A stretch of 64,000 nucleotides of DNA, taken from NCBI GenBank assembly GCA_027922465.2, contig BQMF02000007.1, forward strand, positions 1,178,001 through 1,242,000, given 5' to 3'. A model generated the notes under the pieces. It was not told the origin of the DNA. It did not search any database and worked only from the letters and a program-made list of their open reading frames with translations. Numbering within the stretch: the stretch's first letter is position 1; each line of letters begins with the position of its first letter. The DNA is from Turritopsis dohrnii (taxonomy: Eukaryota > Cnidaria > Hydrozoa > Anthoathecata > Oceaniidae). This document shows positions 13,433 through 25,500 of this stretch, piece after piece. The position numbers were made by a program, and so were the translations under genes.

Positions 13433-13501
13433 TTAAAGGGATCCTGTGATGAAAAATTATCACGTTCCAAAAAATAATTTTTTATCACAGGATCCCTTTA
13501 A
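13433..13501. mobile_element. 69-bp palindromic TTAA-flanked mini-element
   Basis: Reads TTAAAGGGATCCTGTGAT, then a short AT-rich loop, then ATCACAGGATCCCTTTAA: a near-perfect hairpin whose ends sit exactly on TTAA. TTAA targets are typical of piggyBac-type elements, so this may be a minimal MITE. A half-copy of the same arm (TTATCACAGGATC) occurs near 43288. Confidence 0.5.
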
Positions 13502-13607
13502 AAGTCATGCAGGTTTGCAAGTGAAATGCCTCACAATTTTGCTATAGTTACATTTTTGCTTGACAAGACAAAATTAGAAAAAACTGTGTTGTTAGTTGCC
13601 AAACAAA

Positions 13608-15370
13608 ATGCATGGAAGTTTTCCTGTTGGACAACATTTGAGCAGTAATGCACGTGTTTTGACAGGAGAAGAGGAAGATAAGTTAAAGAAAGATCAAAAG
13701 GTTGTTTCACAATTCAAACAGACAAAATTGGAGCAAGATGCTCAGAAGAATTGGGATTTATTTTATAAAAGAAATTCAACAAGTTTCTTCAAAGACAGAC
13801 ACTGGACATATAGAGAATTTTCTGAACTTTCAACACAAGTAAGATTGATATAATAGCCCCCATGTTGGTTTGTATAGAATGATTGCAAAAGTCTGCTTAA
13901 TATCTTACTGAATATACACGCTTTTTTTATATTTATTTATTTATTTAAGTCTTTTTATAAACAACTTTGCTTAAAGCCATGTTCTTGTTTCCATCTTGAC
14001 AATTTGAATTACTTTGGAATGTGACGTGGAAGTGAACCAAATATAATTAAAAATTGTTTCTATTTGGTAAGGACCTAATATGAATGTGTAAGTTTTTAAG
14101 CAGACTACAAGTCATGTCGTCATTAATATATGTCTCATATTTATTAAAGATGAAACAAATATGCTCCTAAACCATGTGAGAGAATTGTTCTTATTTTACA
14201 AGAAATTTTTGTACCAATATTCTAGGCCAAATCTGAGGTTTAAGTTCTTATAAAAGTGTTCTTATAAAAAAAGTGCGTACTTCAGGTGTGAGTAAAAATA
14301 ACATGAAATGTCAAATAAGTGTGTTAGTTATTGTTTGGATGGTTTGGCTGGAGATCTTTTCTATCACAATTTCTTGTTTTCCTGTAGCAGTATAAAGCAG
14401 TATAATTTTGAATCCCTATCTTGTAGAATCTATCCCGTAAACGTCATGTATTATTCGAAGTAGGTTGTGGATGTGGAAATACAATATTTCCTATTATTGA
14501 AGACAGCAAATCTACTTACATCTATGCATGTGATTTTTCCCCCAGAGCTATTGAATTTGTGAAGGTAACATTTTTGTATAACGTGAAAGGCTATAGATTA
14601 GTTTAAGACTGATAGATTCTTACCGTTTCATTTCAATTTAGTCTAATCACCTTTATGATCCCCAGCATTGTCATGCATTTCAATGTGACATAACACATGA
14701 TGATGTCACAAAGAACATTCCAGAACATTCTGTAGATTATATCACATTGATATTTGTCTTGTCAGCAATATTACCACAGAAAATGATTGATGCTCTCAAA
14801 AACCTACAAAAGGTAAGCAACCTAGACACTGTACTGGATTACAGTAGACTTTGTTATGTTACCTCTTCGCAAGTGTGGTTTGGTTGCGAGTGACCATGAT
14901 CGAGGTTAAGGATGATGCTAGCTTCGCAATTTTGAGGGGAATTTGGGGGATTGAAAGGATTTAACTCAATCATCCTAAAATACAATAGTATATGGTCGTG
15001 GTCTCTTTCTCCTTCTTACAGGTATTAAAACCTGGTGGCATGATTTTATTTCGTGATTATGGGTTGTATGACCATGCCATGTTGAGATTTTCATCTGGTC
15101 ATAAGCTACAAGAAAATCTTTATGTTCGGCAGGACGGAACAAGAGCATTCTATTTTTCGACAGGTTGGTCAGTAACTTCCGAAACTATATTGTTTATATC
15201 GTAGTCTATTCTTGTTTTTTGTTATTATAGAGTATCTGGATCAGTTATTTTCGTCTGCCGGTTACATCGTTACGGAAAATATTTACGTACACAAGCGAAC
15301 TGTTAACAAGAAAGAAGGTGTTGACGTACCAAGAGTGTTCGTACAAGGAAAATACCAGAAGCGTTTTTAG
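13608..15370 (+). CDS. METTL6: METTL6, tRNA N3-methylcytidine methyltransferase, 5 exons
   Basis: SAM-dependent methyltransferase that makes m3C32 in the anticodon loop of serine tRNAs (known for the METTL6 family). Coding exons: 13608-13838, 14427-14564, 14642-14812, 15022-15163, 15231-15370, all with GT-AG borders and a continuous frame. Product 273 aa, against about 284 in human. Residues 17-60 carry the family-typical block around [10 protein letters not shown] and [13 protein letters not shown]. The SAM-binding motif EVGCGCGN is at 88-95, followed by [12 protein letters not shown]. The hallmark string [14 protein letters not shown] and the later VRQDGTRAF are in exon 4. The ATG at 13608 is preferred over an in-frame TTG at 13596. 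The SAM loop has C where human METTL6 has V (GCGVGN), a conservative-looking change. Neighbours appear unrelated. Confidence 0.93.
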
Positions 15371-15616
15371 AGTTTGCAAGGCCAACCCTTTGCGAAAAAT
15401 CGATTAATCGATTGAGTTTTCATGTCCGATGCCAAAATTTCCACGGAGGGGTTAATGGAAAGTGAGGGGGCTATTAGTAAACGTTTTCTACCAAAGTGAT
15501 GATCGTTTAAAATGTTCACCCTTTTATACACGAACTTATCATTCCTTGGGTTTGACAATATGGAAATGATTGTTTTGAAGATGATGAAACTTCACGTCTG
15601 TTATACTGAACTGTAA

Positions 15617-16935
15617 GGCTTGGTTCCCACTAGAGCAAAAATAAGATAGAAATGAGATAAGATTTGAGATGAGCTATCGATCATTCACACTATATCTCAA
15701 ATTAATCTCAAAAGCACCAAGACCAGCTGCACAAGTGAAAAAGTAAATATGGACATTAGTAGTAGTGCTATGATTTTGAGAACGAAACTTTTAGTTATTT
15801 TATTTTTACGACGAATGCGAAAGAAAACGCTTACTAAAACAAAAAGATCGGCAACGTAGACGAATTTGGGTTTGTGAAATATTTCATAGCCGAGGAAAAC
15901 ATGGAGAATTTCCTTATATCCCATGTCTGATTTGTCGTAAAGACAAGGAAACACGAACACTTTCCGCCAAAAGTTTATCTTTTGAGATGGAACTCCAATT
16001 TTTTTTTGTTGACATTTTCTCTCCCTCGTACTTCACACACAAGAACACAAGAACACACACAAAAATCATAGTTAGAATTGATGCACAATGTGATTTGAAA
16101 AAGAAACACGTGGAAATGTAAAAAGCGTTCGTTGGAACCTTTTATTTGAAGATGTTCTTGAAGATGTTTGAAGATCCCATTCGTTTGGAATCAAAAAATT
16201 TTGATTCCAAAGATGTGATAGAAATGAGATCAAATATTCTGGAAATGAGATGGAGCATTCTCATTAGATTCGAAAATTATCTCATCTCATCCTCTCTCAT
16301 TTCTATCTTACAGTTGCCCCTCGCTAACTCGACATCGCGGGGGTTCCCGGGGAAAATGTAGAGTTAGGCGAGGGTCGAGCTAGCGGGTAATTTTTTTTTT
16401 AATGCAATATTTTTTCCACCTCCCCTACTACTTCTATTTTTTTTCTTTTACTAGGTTCGGACAGTACCTAGAACAATTAAATAAGGAAAAACTAATATAT
16501 TTCTTAATTTGGAATACATTTTAATTCGTAAACAAGTTTCCAAAAATTAAATTCATTGATTGCAGTATCGATACTGCTGTCTAAGAATATTTTATATCCT
16601 GGCTTTGCCAACGAAGTGAAGTGTACATTCCACCCGCATTCCTTCCCCATCTCCTAAATTCACAGGATTTTGATTGACGGTGATAGAACAAAAGCTCAGA
16701 ACGACAATTAAGGAAAAAACAACAGAGATAAGAGTTTTTTGTCAAGGGACCGAAATATTTATGTCGAGGAGGCGGGTGTCGAGTTAGAAATGTCGAGATA
16801 GCGGGTGAAATTCCCATTCAAAAACGTCGAATCTAGCGGGATCGAAGGAATTATGTCGAGTTTGGCGGGTGTCGAGTTAGCAGGGGGCAACTGTAGTTCT
16901 ATCTCATTTTTGCTCTAGTGGCGACGAGTGAATCC
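15617..16935 (+). mobile_element. PIF/Harbinger-type element, decayed, interrupted
   Basis: The left end GGCTTGGTTCCCACTAGAGC and the reverse complement of the right end (GG...GCCACTAGAGC, with AAAAATGAGATAG beyond) form inverted repeats of the GG...CACTAGAG type seen in Harbingers. A left TAA trinucleotide is present at 15614-15616, but the right target copy is not clean. On the plus strand near 15850-15960 a short frame reads QRRRIWVCEIFHSRGKHGEF, which matches the N-terminal region of Harbinger nucleases, with a premature stop just upstream in another frame. A Tigger-type element has inserted at 16311-16893. Confidence 0.7.
16311..16893. mobile_element. pogo/Tigger-like MITE nested in the Harbinger element
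   Basis: The ends read CAGTTGCCCCTCGCTAACTC and its near reverse complement GAGTTAGCAGGGGGCAACTG, with TA duplicated at 16309-16310 and 16894-16895. Degenerate GTCGAGTTAGCGGG motifs recur just inside both ends. Length 583 bp, no transposase. Removing it rejoins the Harbinger right inverted repeat (TTTCTATCT...), so the insertion order is clear. Confidence 0.85.
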
Positions 16936-18031
16936 AACACCGTTTTTTCATTCTTGTCATCTTGTCATTTTGCTTAGGCAGGCAAACCAAAATTTCAAAG
17001 TTTTGTTATTATAAGTTCAACAAAGTGACGAAGCTCAAAAACAACCTGTGAAAAGAAAGACCAGTGAGATTTCCTCTAATAAAAGTTCACTCTTTATAAG
17101 CGCCCCTAAACTTGTAGAAATTTGCAATAAACGCCACGTCTAATACACGCCCGCAGTGTTAATACAATTAAGTTTTAGATTGATTTAAGGTTTACGTCAT
17201 CAGACTTATTTAACGATAAAACAACAAACAAAATTGTAAGATAGTTTTAAGATGTAAAAGTTATGGAAGATTTCTGTTTACACAGTTCAACATTGTTGAA
17301 AGGAACACTTTGATCATGCAACCGCATACCTTATGGAAACCGAGTTGGTATAGCCCTTCTAATTCTCGGAACAGGGATATCTCTGCTCGGAACAAGCTCC
17401 CGAATTGATTAAGGAACTCGGTATGTGCTTATATATCATTAGGTACATGTGCTTCGCGCTTATATATCATTGGGTACATGTGCTTCGCGCTTAATATGGT
17501 GTTTCAGTTATGAACCGAGTGTTTTTATCCACCCTAGCTGATGTGGTGGACAATAGGTTAATAAGTGGCATTGAACATTTTCTTTCGACGTAAAAGTGGT
17601 GGATGCGTGATGTATATAACCACGAAAAGCATTATAAAATTCAATTGACAGATGTGAAGTAAATATTTGAAATATAAAAATAATATCAAAAACATAATCG
17701 TGTGTATAGTACTTAATAGGCTTGTTGAAAGATGCATTGAGATACGGGAAAATGTAAAAAATAAATTGTTGGACTTTTCCGATTATTCCGGTGTTTTTCG
17801 AAACGTTTTTGTAAGACGACAACGATGCTTAATGAAAACAAAATGAAAAGTATTCATTAGCCCTTCTAGTTTTGACCATTTGTAAAAAATAATCATTGTG
17901 TCTCGACTACACTTCTCAAATAACTGATAAACTAAAAAGACCCTAAAGTTTTTTATTTTAAGACTTCACTTGAAGAATCTGTTCGGCAAAAAATGAGCAG
18001 GTTTGTCCTTTTCTAACTCGTGCATGCTTTT
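16936..18031. other. Intergenic region with a 31-bp duplication
   Basis: Contains a tandem duplication of TATATATCATTGGGTACATG plus GTGCTTCGCGCT-type sequence at about 17430-17491. An open frame on the minus strand at 17508-17822 is unrecognised and probably fortuitous or part of the 3' UTR of the gene at 18032. Confidence 0.4.
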
Positions 18032-20330
18032 TTAGATGAGCGATGTTTTGATGACATCGAATGAAATGTGTTCAGTGACTTGCGTTAAATGAGTTGCGTT
18101 AGAAAGCGTCACGGATGTCAGAAAATAGATCTGCCAAGGAATGGTTGTGATGTTCTGTGGAAGTACATTGGAGCTTCTCACAACCACTTGGAAGTCTGAT
18201 GGATTTAGGCTAAAATATACGTTGTACAGTCTATCCACACATTGGTTTGTTAATTCGAACGTTTGGAATGTTTTCGCGCTCCATCTGGTTATCAACGCTA
18301 AACATTTCGAGTCAATGAATTTCACGTGACTTTCGAAATTGAAAACGTTCATCGACAATAATTTGGCGACATCGCGAGCATAATTAGTTTGTCCAACCGA
18401 CTCAGCACGACATATACAAAGCTTGATGTCGGTGTTTGAGTCTTGACATTTACCGAAATGTTGGTAAATACTTACACGACGCCACTTGATTACAGCAGGA
18501 CGGGGGAGAGAGTCGATCACAACAACTTCAAACAGCTCTTCTTCGCGGTATTTTTCAACAACGATATCAAATGTGTATACCGACACACCTTCGCTGTTAA
18601 TTCTTTTCCTGATCTTATCAAAACGTTTCCCAATCAAACGTTCACAGTTGCCATATCCAATATTCTCTTTTCTGTATGACGTAATCTTATTATTGAGATA
18701 ACCAGCAGCGAACTCTGCCAACCAATGGATTTCAGGATGAAATTCAACCAACTGTTCCGCCCAATTATCACATAAACAATCAACGAAGGAGTACATCGGT
18801 ATGTCTTGGCAGCCGCGACTTGCAGGGATTGGCGTTAGCAACCCTGCCGGTTCTGTTAAATACAACGACATCAACATATGAAAGACGTCCACGTGACTGA
18901 TCAAGCGATGCTGATTGGTAGTCAGTGTATCTAGAACACTTTTTCCAACGTATTTTTGTATACGTTTTGGTATTAGCATAAACATAAGCGCTTGGGAGAT
19001 TTCGTATCTGCCTGCTAAATAGTCCTGTGAATATCTACTGGTTTTTGGTCCGTGGTCGGATAGAATAATAGTTAATGTATTCGGTAGTTTTGAACTGCGA
19101 GTCAGAAATTCCGCAAGAAGACCGTCAGCATATGAAATGCGCTTCCCACTAGACTCGTGTCCTGTGTTCAGGTGCGTGTAGAGAAACACAGGGAAAGATT
19201 TCTGTAATTTTTCAACATTTTGCAAGTATTTGATTGTGTAGTTGAAGAAGTAGGATGGAAGAAGATGTCCATTGTAACAGACTTTTGGTGGGTCGTTAAA
19301 TTGATTTGTTTTGCCGTAACGAAGAAATACCTCGCAAGAAAAATGTGTCAAGCCGTAACTATGAACCGGAAGGCGTTGTACCTTTCGATGAATATCTTCC
19401 CAACGCTTTTGATATTCCTGTGCAGCCGGATTGAGTATATGTTTATTGTCGGTGATAAGAGAACCCCATTGATCATACCAACAGCTATCCTCTTGTAAAA
19501 TCGTTTGATAACCTAAGTTATTGTATTTACCGAATAACGAGTCTATTCCGTATGTATTAGCTTCATCATCAGAATCGACGTCAACCATACCACTGAACAA
19601 TGCACGCATGTTGGGAAACGTTCTCGGTGCTAAACTCTGTAACATGCGATAATCGAACACACGAGTAACACCTTTGTTCATCTTCATCAACGCTTCCACG
19701 CTATCAGGCATTTGGCGGTAAAAGTGTTGCCTGGATACAGAATCCAAAACAATAATGTTTACATTGAATCTAGTTTCATTCTTTTTCTCCTGTGTTCTTT
19801 TCAATTTTACGAAAGGCGGGAAAATCAACGCTTGCTTTACAAACTTATCTTTGTTTTCGCATGAAAGTATGATAAAGTCAAGACCAGAATTCTGAGTCTC
19901 TGCAACCATCTTTTTAATGTACACTTTTAAATCAGTTTCGCCATAGCCTGTATACTTGAATTCAGGACGCATTGAAAGTGCATCTTTGTATTGCAATACT
20001 GCCAAGCGTATCGGGTTTCCACCACAAGGTTTGACGTTACAATTGACGGCTATCTTACCGCCGTCGGAAGTACGAATGGAATCGTCGGTAAACTTACACA
20101 ATTCAAATGTAATTTCCTGACCAGAAAGCTTTGGACATTCCCGATCTTTAGGCGTTCTCCCATATTTTCGCAGAGCATGATCACAATCGTTTTCGGTTAT
20201 AACTCTAGGTCTGCATTTTTGCGAGGAATAGTCATGAGATTTAAAATTGAGTGTGAAATTTGGACAGCGACTTTTTAATTCGTTGCTTCTAGAAATTTGG
20301 GCGGACTTGCTGCTGGCGACGTTAGAGTAT
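18032..20330 (-). CDS. DUF229/sulfatase-fold protein, large 3' exon (5' end missing)
   Basis: Member of the DUF229 family, alkaline-phosphatase/sulfatase superfamily, with many animal paralogues and unknown substrate. The frame stays open from the stop at 18032 upstream to about 20388 but contains no ATG before internal methionines. A polypyrimidine/AG acceptor on the minus strand at about 20331 (or 20344) suggests this is a long last exon of about 765 codons with an upstream exon I could not identify. Supporting strings: NIIVLDSVSRQHFYRQMP (nucleophile region), SLAPRTFPNMRALFSG, a metal-site LSDHG, then RYEISQALMFMLIP. Several Cys and N-x-S/T sites suggest a secreted or lumenal protein with a signal or anchor in the missing exon. 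Confidence 0.8.
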
Positions 20331-21922
20331 CTTGGGAAAAGGACTAAAAAAGAATTGACACGATTTCCCAGTCGACAAATTTTTGAAAGTCACCAGGAAG
20401 GAGAAACATTCACACTATTTCAATGAAAATGCTCTTTCCCAGAGGGTTGGTGATCAGCCACAAAGAGTTCGAGAATGCTATCAAAGAGTAAGCATGGAAC
20501 ACAGAAAGGTTCTTCAAAATTCTGGTGTTAAGTGTTCACTAAAAGTGAAGGATTAGCTTCAGTAGGTCTCTACAACTTTTGGCATGAATAAATAAGAAAA
20601 CATTCATGGCAATCGTTTTGATAGTTTTTCGATTAGGACAGAATGCAAGAATTTTGAACTTGAGATAGATGATGATGAACTTCAAAATCATTCGAACTGC
20701 TGTTCCTATCTACCTTCTTCATCTGATGAATTGTCATCTCTTCTCCTTGGTGATCTTGCTACGTTGTTGAATGAACTTTTACGATAAAGAAGTAGAAGAA
20801 CCACAAGCACAACGAAAGAGAGTTTGAAGAAATATTTCTAAAGTGAAGAGGAAATCTAAATAGTACTACAACAAGCGTTCCTTTCAACGATAAAGAAAAA
20901 CAAACAGAAAAAATTAAAAACTTACGGAAGCCCTTTTCACCATGTCTTCTTCATATCGTCCTGTAGTTTGTTGACCAAAAGATCAAATTAGAATAAACAT
21001 GCAGCAAAAATCTATCATGCTGCAGATATGAATTCAGTATGCTTTCTGTAATTCGAACATACTCTCTGTCAAGTCTTGCATAAAAAAATCACCTTACCTC
21101 ATTCTCATAAGACATTTACAAACAGTTTTCTTTCGTTGTTTATTTATATATTTTATTATCATTATTTAGGCTGTTTTGGGGCATGGTCACGTGGTCACGT
21201 GTAAGGCGGAACAAAGGAGAAAATCGACGTTTTTCATCCAAACAAGTAATCCCATTGCCTTATAACATGCTCGAAGAATTTCTTAATTAAGCCATGCAGG
21301 ACACCCCTGAAGTGAGGCTGGAAGGCTCTGTGGTCAAGTATTTGTAAATGATATTTTCTTGACCGCCTCAGTAGGCAGCAGTGTTATGAAAAAAATCGAA
21401 TTCCGTGCATTAATCAAAATTTTTGTTTTTGTCCTGTAATAGAGTGCACAGTAACTATGGCAACATGTAATAGAGTGCACAGTAACTGTGGCAAGTAACT
21501 CAAGACCTCGAAAACATGATCATACATGGCTTATCTTCCTTCAATAAAACTTACTGTTTGAACTGTATGCATCTGCTGCATGAAATTTAACTATGGTCAA
21601 GCCAGGATTTCTACCGAAAAAAAAAAATCTGACAAAATAAACAATAATTTTGAACAGTAATATTTAGAAATACAACTCATAACTTCATATATAAAAAACA
21701 AATGTAAAAAACAAACAAACAAACTGAATAAAATAAATAAATGGAGGCAGAACGAGAAATTCTTTCAAAAACATTGAAACAGCCCTTGATAAATTGTTCC
21801 ACTTCATTTTTTCAAGTACACTGACATACCCCAAAACTGCAACCTCCTACACAAATACTAACCACGACAGTGTTGACTGCTCTCCTACACATATATATAA
21901 ATGCATGAGTATGAAAAGCTTA
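20331..21922. other. Upstream flank of the DUF229 gene
   Basis: Expected to hold the missing 5' exon(s) and promoter of the DUF229 gene. A minus-strand ATG with a GTAAGT donor at about 20932-20954 was examined but its phase does not fit either acceptor. Otherwise only short AT-rich sequence. Confidence 0.3.
21185..21201. promoter_or_regulatory. Two adjacent CACGTG E-boxes
   Basis: GGTCACGTGGTCACGTG contains CACGTG twice, at 21188-21193 and 21196-21201, 8 bp apart. CACGTG is the core bound by bHLH factors (USF, MYC, TFE/MITF) and GTCACGTG is the core of CLEAR-type lysosomal sites. It lies about 0.85 kb upstream of the DUF229 exon. Function is inference. Confidence 0.35.
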
Positions 21923-22108
21923 CAGTCGACTCGTGAAAACTCAAACTTTCAGGGGACTGGGGAAATAGTTCGAGTTATCGAGAGCTCGAGCTTCCGAGAT
22001 ATGAAGTTAGTAGAAACTACACTAATTATAATGTCAAAGGAGCCACAACAAATTCGAGTTATCGAGGAATTTGAGAAAGCGAGTGTTCGAGTTTCAGAGA
22101 GTCGACTG
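21923..22108. mobile_element. pogo/Tigger-like MITE (186 bp)
   Basis: Ends CAGTCGACTC and GAGTCGACTG, flanked by TA at 21921-21922 and 22109-22110; interior has the TTCGAGTTATCGAG motifs typical of this group. No coding capacity. Confidence 0.8.
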
Positions 22109-22130
22109 TAGTTTCAACAAGTTTCATATT

Positions 22131-22178
22131 GATGGAGGGACACAGTGATGGAGGGACACAGTGATGGAAGGACACAGT
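22131..22178. repeat. 16-bp tandem repeat, 3 copies
   Basis: GATGGAGGGACACAGT repeated three times, the third with one substitution (GATGGAAGG). Confidence 0.9.
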
Positions 22179-22572
22179 TTAGGTATACTGTTAAATATTT
22201 TAGTTGTTAGTTAAAAAAAATCGTTTTTTTCCATCGATAAAAAATAAACATAACAAATACAGCGCAAATACGCGTCGTCATCATTTTATCTTGATTGCCG
22301 TCAACTATCTTCAAAACTGCCGTCTTTCAGTCTTAAAACAGTTGCAATTATTCCGTCAAACTTATATTTTGGAGAAGGACTGAAATGCAGTTCTAGCTAA
22401 CGATTATGTGAGTTACGCGAGGCAATTTTCACGGAAGACGAAATCAGGTCAAATGACAATTGGCTTATCCAGGGAAGTTTTACTGTAGCCTCCGTCAGCC
22501 AAACAAATTCTGCAATTTCAACTCAATCATAGAACGACTCTGAAAACGTCGCTGAAAAATATCTTTCTGAAG

Positions 22573-25500
22573 TTACTTGTTCTTCGAGGAAGAGAACACG
22601 TTAGATTGTTTAATAGTGTTATATAATGCGTTGCGCACAGATTTGGTAAACTTCTTCACCAAACAAAACGCTGTAGAAGCTTCAAACAGCAGATTGTAGA
22701 ACACTACCAGTTCATAGTTTCCCAGCCAGTCGAGTTTCCCAAACTCACCCATCAAATTGAAGCTTGTTATTCCTGTCAAAAAAAAAACGTTTAAACCAAA
22801 TCCCTTATTGCATTGGATGAATCAAAAAAATTAAGTAGAATTGCAGTACCTAAGATTCTGGCCAGGACAGGCAATGCTGAACTCAATATCAAAAAGATGA
22901 TGCAATTGCCAATCAACTAAAAGAAGAAATGAAAACAGATTTGTAGATGCTTTATATCTGTGGAAGCAATGAAGACCAACCGAACAACCTTAATAAGGAT
23001 GAGAACGGCCAAACAGAGAAAGGGGAAATTCTAACCTTGGTCATGCTTGTATCTTTTTTCTCGGGTGTCAAATGAATGAAGAGAGGTGAACTGTACAATC
23101 CAACTATCGAAGCACACATAATGTAACTAGTACTTTAAGGAAAAAAGTACTTTTCTCTCCAGTCTCACTATCACTTAAAAAACATTACAGATACGAGAAA
23201 GATCTAAATCTGAATAAAGTGATTGTTACCAGAAACCCATGAATCATCACTTTGTTAGGAACAGAAGTATCCTGAGGGTCTGTTCATGTAAATCCAAATG
23301 GAATTGTATTGATTCATATGTCCTCTACCACAGAATCATTTTGTCGCTACAGGGAGAGGTGGCAGGCGTAAGTGTTGAAGGGAGAGATGGCGGGCGAAAG
23401 TCGTTGAAGGGAAAGGTGGAGGGCGTAATTTGAAAGGAAGAGCGGATAACTAACGATAAATGTTCATCTATACATACATATAAAACATTTATGTTGTGTG
23501 AAAAAAAGGATACAGTATAAGAAAGATCTGCAGAAATATTCCAATCCAACCAAGCTTTGAGATGGAAATTTTTCCAATCGATGGATACTACAAACAGGAA
23601 GAGGTGAACAAATGGAAGGACGCTATTTATACACCAGCCAGTATTTCCTTCATGTTAAGGCAAGTGGTAATCATCCAGTTTTTCATCATCATCATTTCAA
23701 AGACTTCAATAGCGGTGTTTGAGAAAACTTAAGAAGAATTTGTGTACATGCTTTCTTGAAAAAATAAATGAGGAAAATGTGAGTGTTACAAAATTTGGTC
23801 AAAATTCAGACATTATGGACATTGAAAACTGGTTTGTCAGCAGCAGCACATAATCGTATTACCTTGTGCATAATCGTATTACCTTGTGCATAAATGGTAG
23901 AGCTTCACTTCCAAATAGTAACTTGAAACAGTTTAATGCTACCATCAGTAAACATATGGCCTGCAATACACAAAAAAAACATTGGCTCGAATTCAATAGT
24001 GAAAACTGAAACTACTTCAATATTTAAAAAACTTACAGTGACTCCCAGTAAACCTATCAAACATAGAGGATATAACAGGTTCTTTTCAAATCCAGAAGCA
24101 CCACGTTCTCTCTCTACAAAAACCAATATTATAAAAAAACAACCAAAATAAATACAAAATAAATATTAAGAAGCCTGCGTCAACAAGTTGTTGAACTTCA
24201 TCATTATTGCAAGAAAACCTTCGAAAGAAATCATTATACCACTTGTGACAGAAACAAAATATTTCACAGTTTGAAATCTTTGATGTGAGGTTCTTCTATA
24301 GTCTACACTCTCTTTTTTATGAGCAACACAAAATTAAAATTTGATCAAAAGTCACACAACAGATAGGTAACATCGGAAACTTGTCCAATCCTTCCCTGAT
24401 TTAGCATTGTTTCTTACAAATCTAACAGTACAAGAAGTATATCAACCACTAGACTTAAGAAATTTGTATAGTATGAATAAATAAATAAATAATAATCTGT
24501 TGCAGTCAGGAAACTGAATTATTATCTTCCACTTACCCAGCTTGAGTCGCTCGTCAATCACCTGATCTATCCTCAATTGAATTTCTGTCCTAGTTTTTCG
24601 TTTTTCTAAATTTATACCATTGGTGTGAAAGTTACCTATTAAAAGAAAAGAAAGATTCCCAATTAGTAACAGTTAAAGACTTTTTCATTATTGAAAGAAA
24701 AAATGGTGTCATTATGTCTTTCTTCCGGTAAATACAGACTTTGTAGTTTTCTTCTTAAATCTTCTTCTTCCAACTTTTTTGCTTCAATTTGATCATCTAA
24801 GTCAACAAAGAACTATCAAAAAAGATAAATAAAAATGATTTAGTTTCAAATTGTTTCTTGGAATTTAATTATGCCTGAGAATTCTTCAGACCTTTGGTCG
24901 AACCACATAGTCACCCAGAATACCAAATAACCTGGTGAATCCCAGCGGTGTGCAGACTAAAAAAATGAACAGGAGGATCTTTAACAGCAAGTTGAAGTAA
25001 TGGTGCTTGAAATTAGTTTTTATTATAATTGTATTTAGTATTTTGCATTTACAAAAGCATTTACAAAAGCAAATTATGTTTTTGAGTAGCTGTTCTTGTC
25101 ATGACATGAACCCAAAGCATTTTATAAAAGACATAAATATAAAATAAATTTTGTCTAGACACAAAAAGCATAGCAGGAAAAACAACATGTACATGAAAAC
25201 TTACTTAGCAAGAAGAATGCACCGAACACAGACATACAAGAATAGATGAAAGGGAGGGGTGGCATCCAACTTTCTAAAGAGAAAATAGCTTCACATAACA
25301 GAATATCAAAGCAAACCTAGAAGAAGAAGAAGAAGAAGAACAAAGTTGAAAAAGTCTTTTAAACATACTAATCTTTACTTTCCTAAAAACTGATGAAATT
25401 AAGTAAAGCACACAAAACAAAACAAATCTGATAGTAAGTCAACTGATAGATCTCACCTGACAGAACAGATATCCAGCTTATCTCTTTCTTTGCAACAAAA

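Noticed and set aside
17508..17822. 104-codon minus-strand frame downstream of the DUF229 exon
   Set aside because: No recognisable features; likely 3' UTR or chance.
20932..20954. ATG plus GTAAGT donor as first exon of the DUF229 gene
   Set aside because: The exon would end in phase 0, while both plausible acceptors of the large exon need phase 1 or 2.
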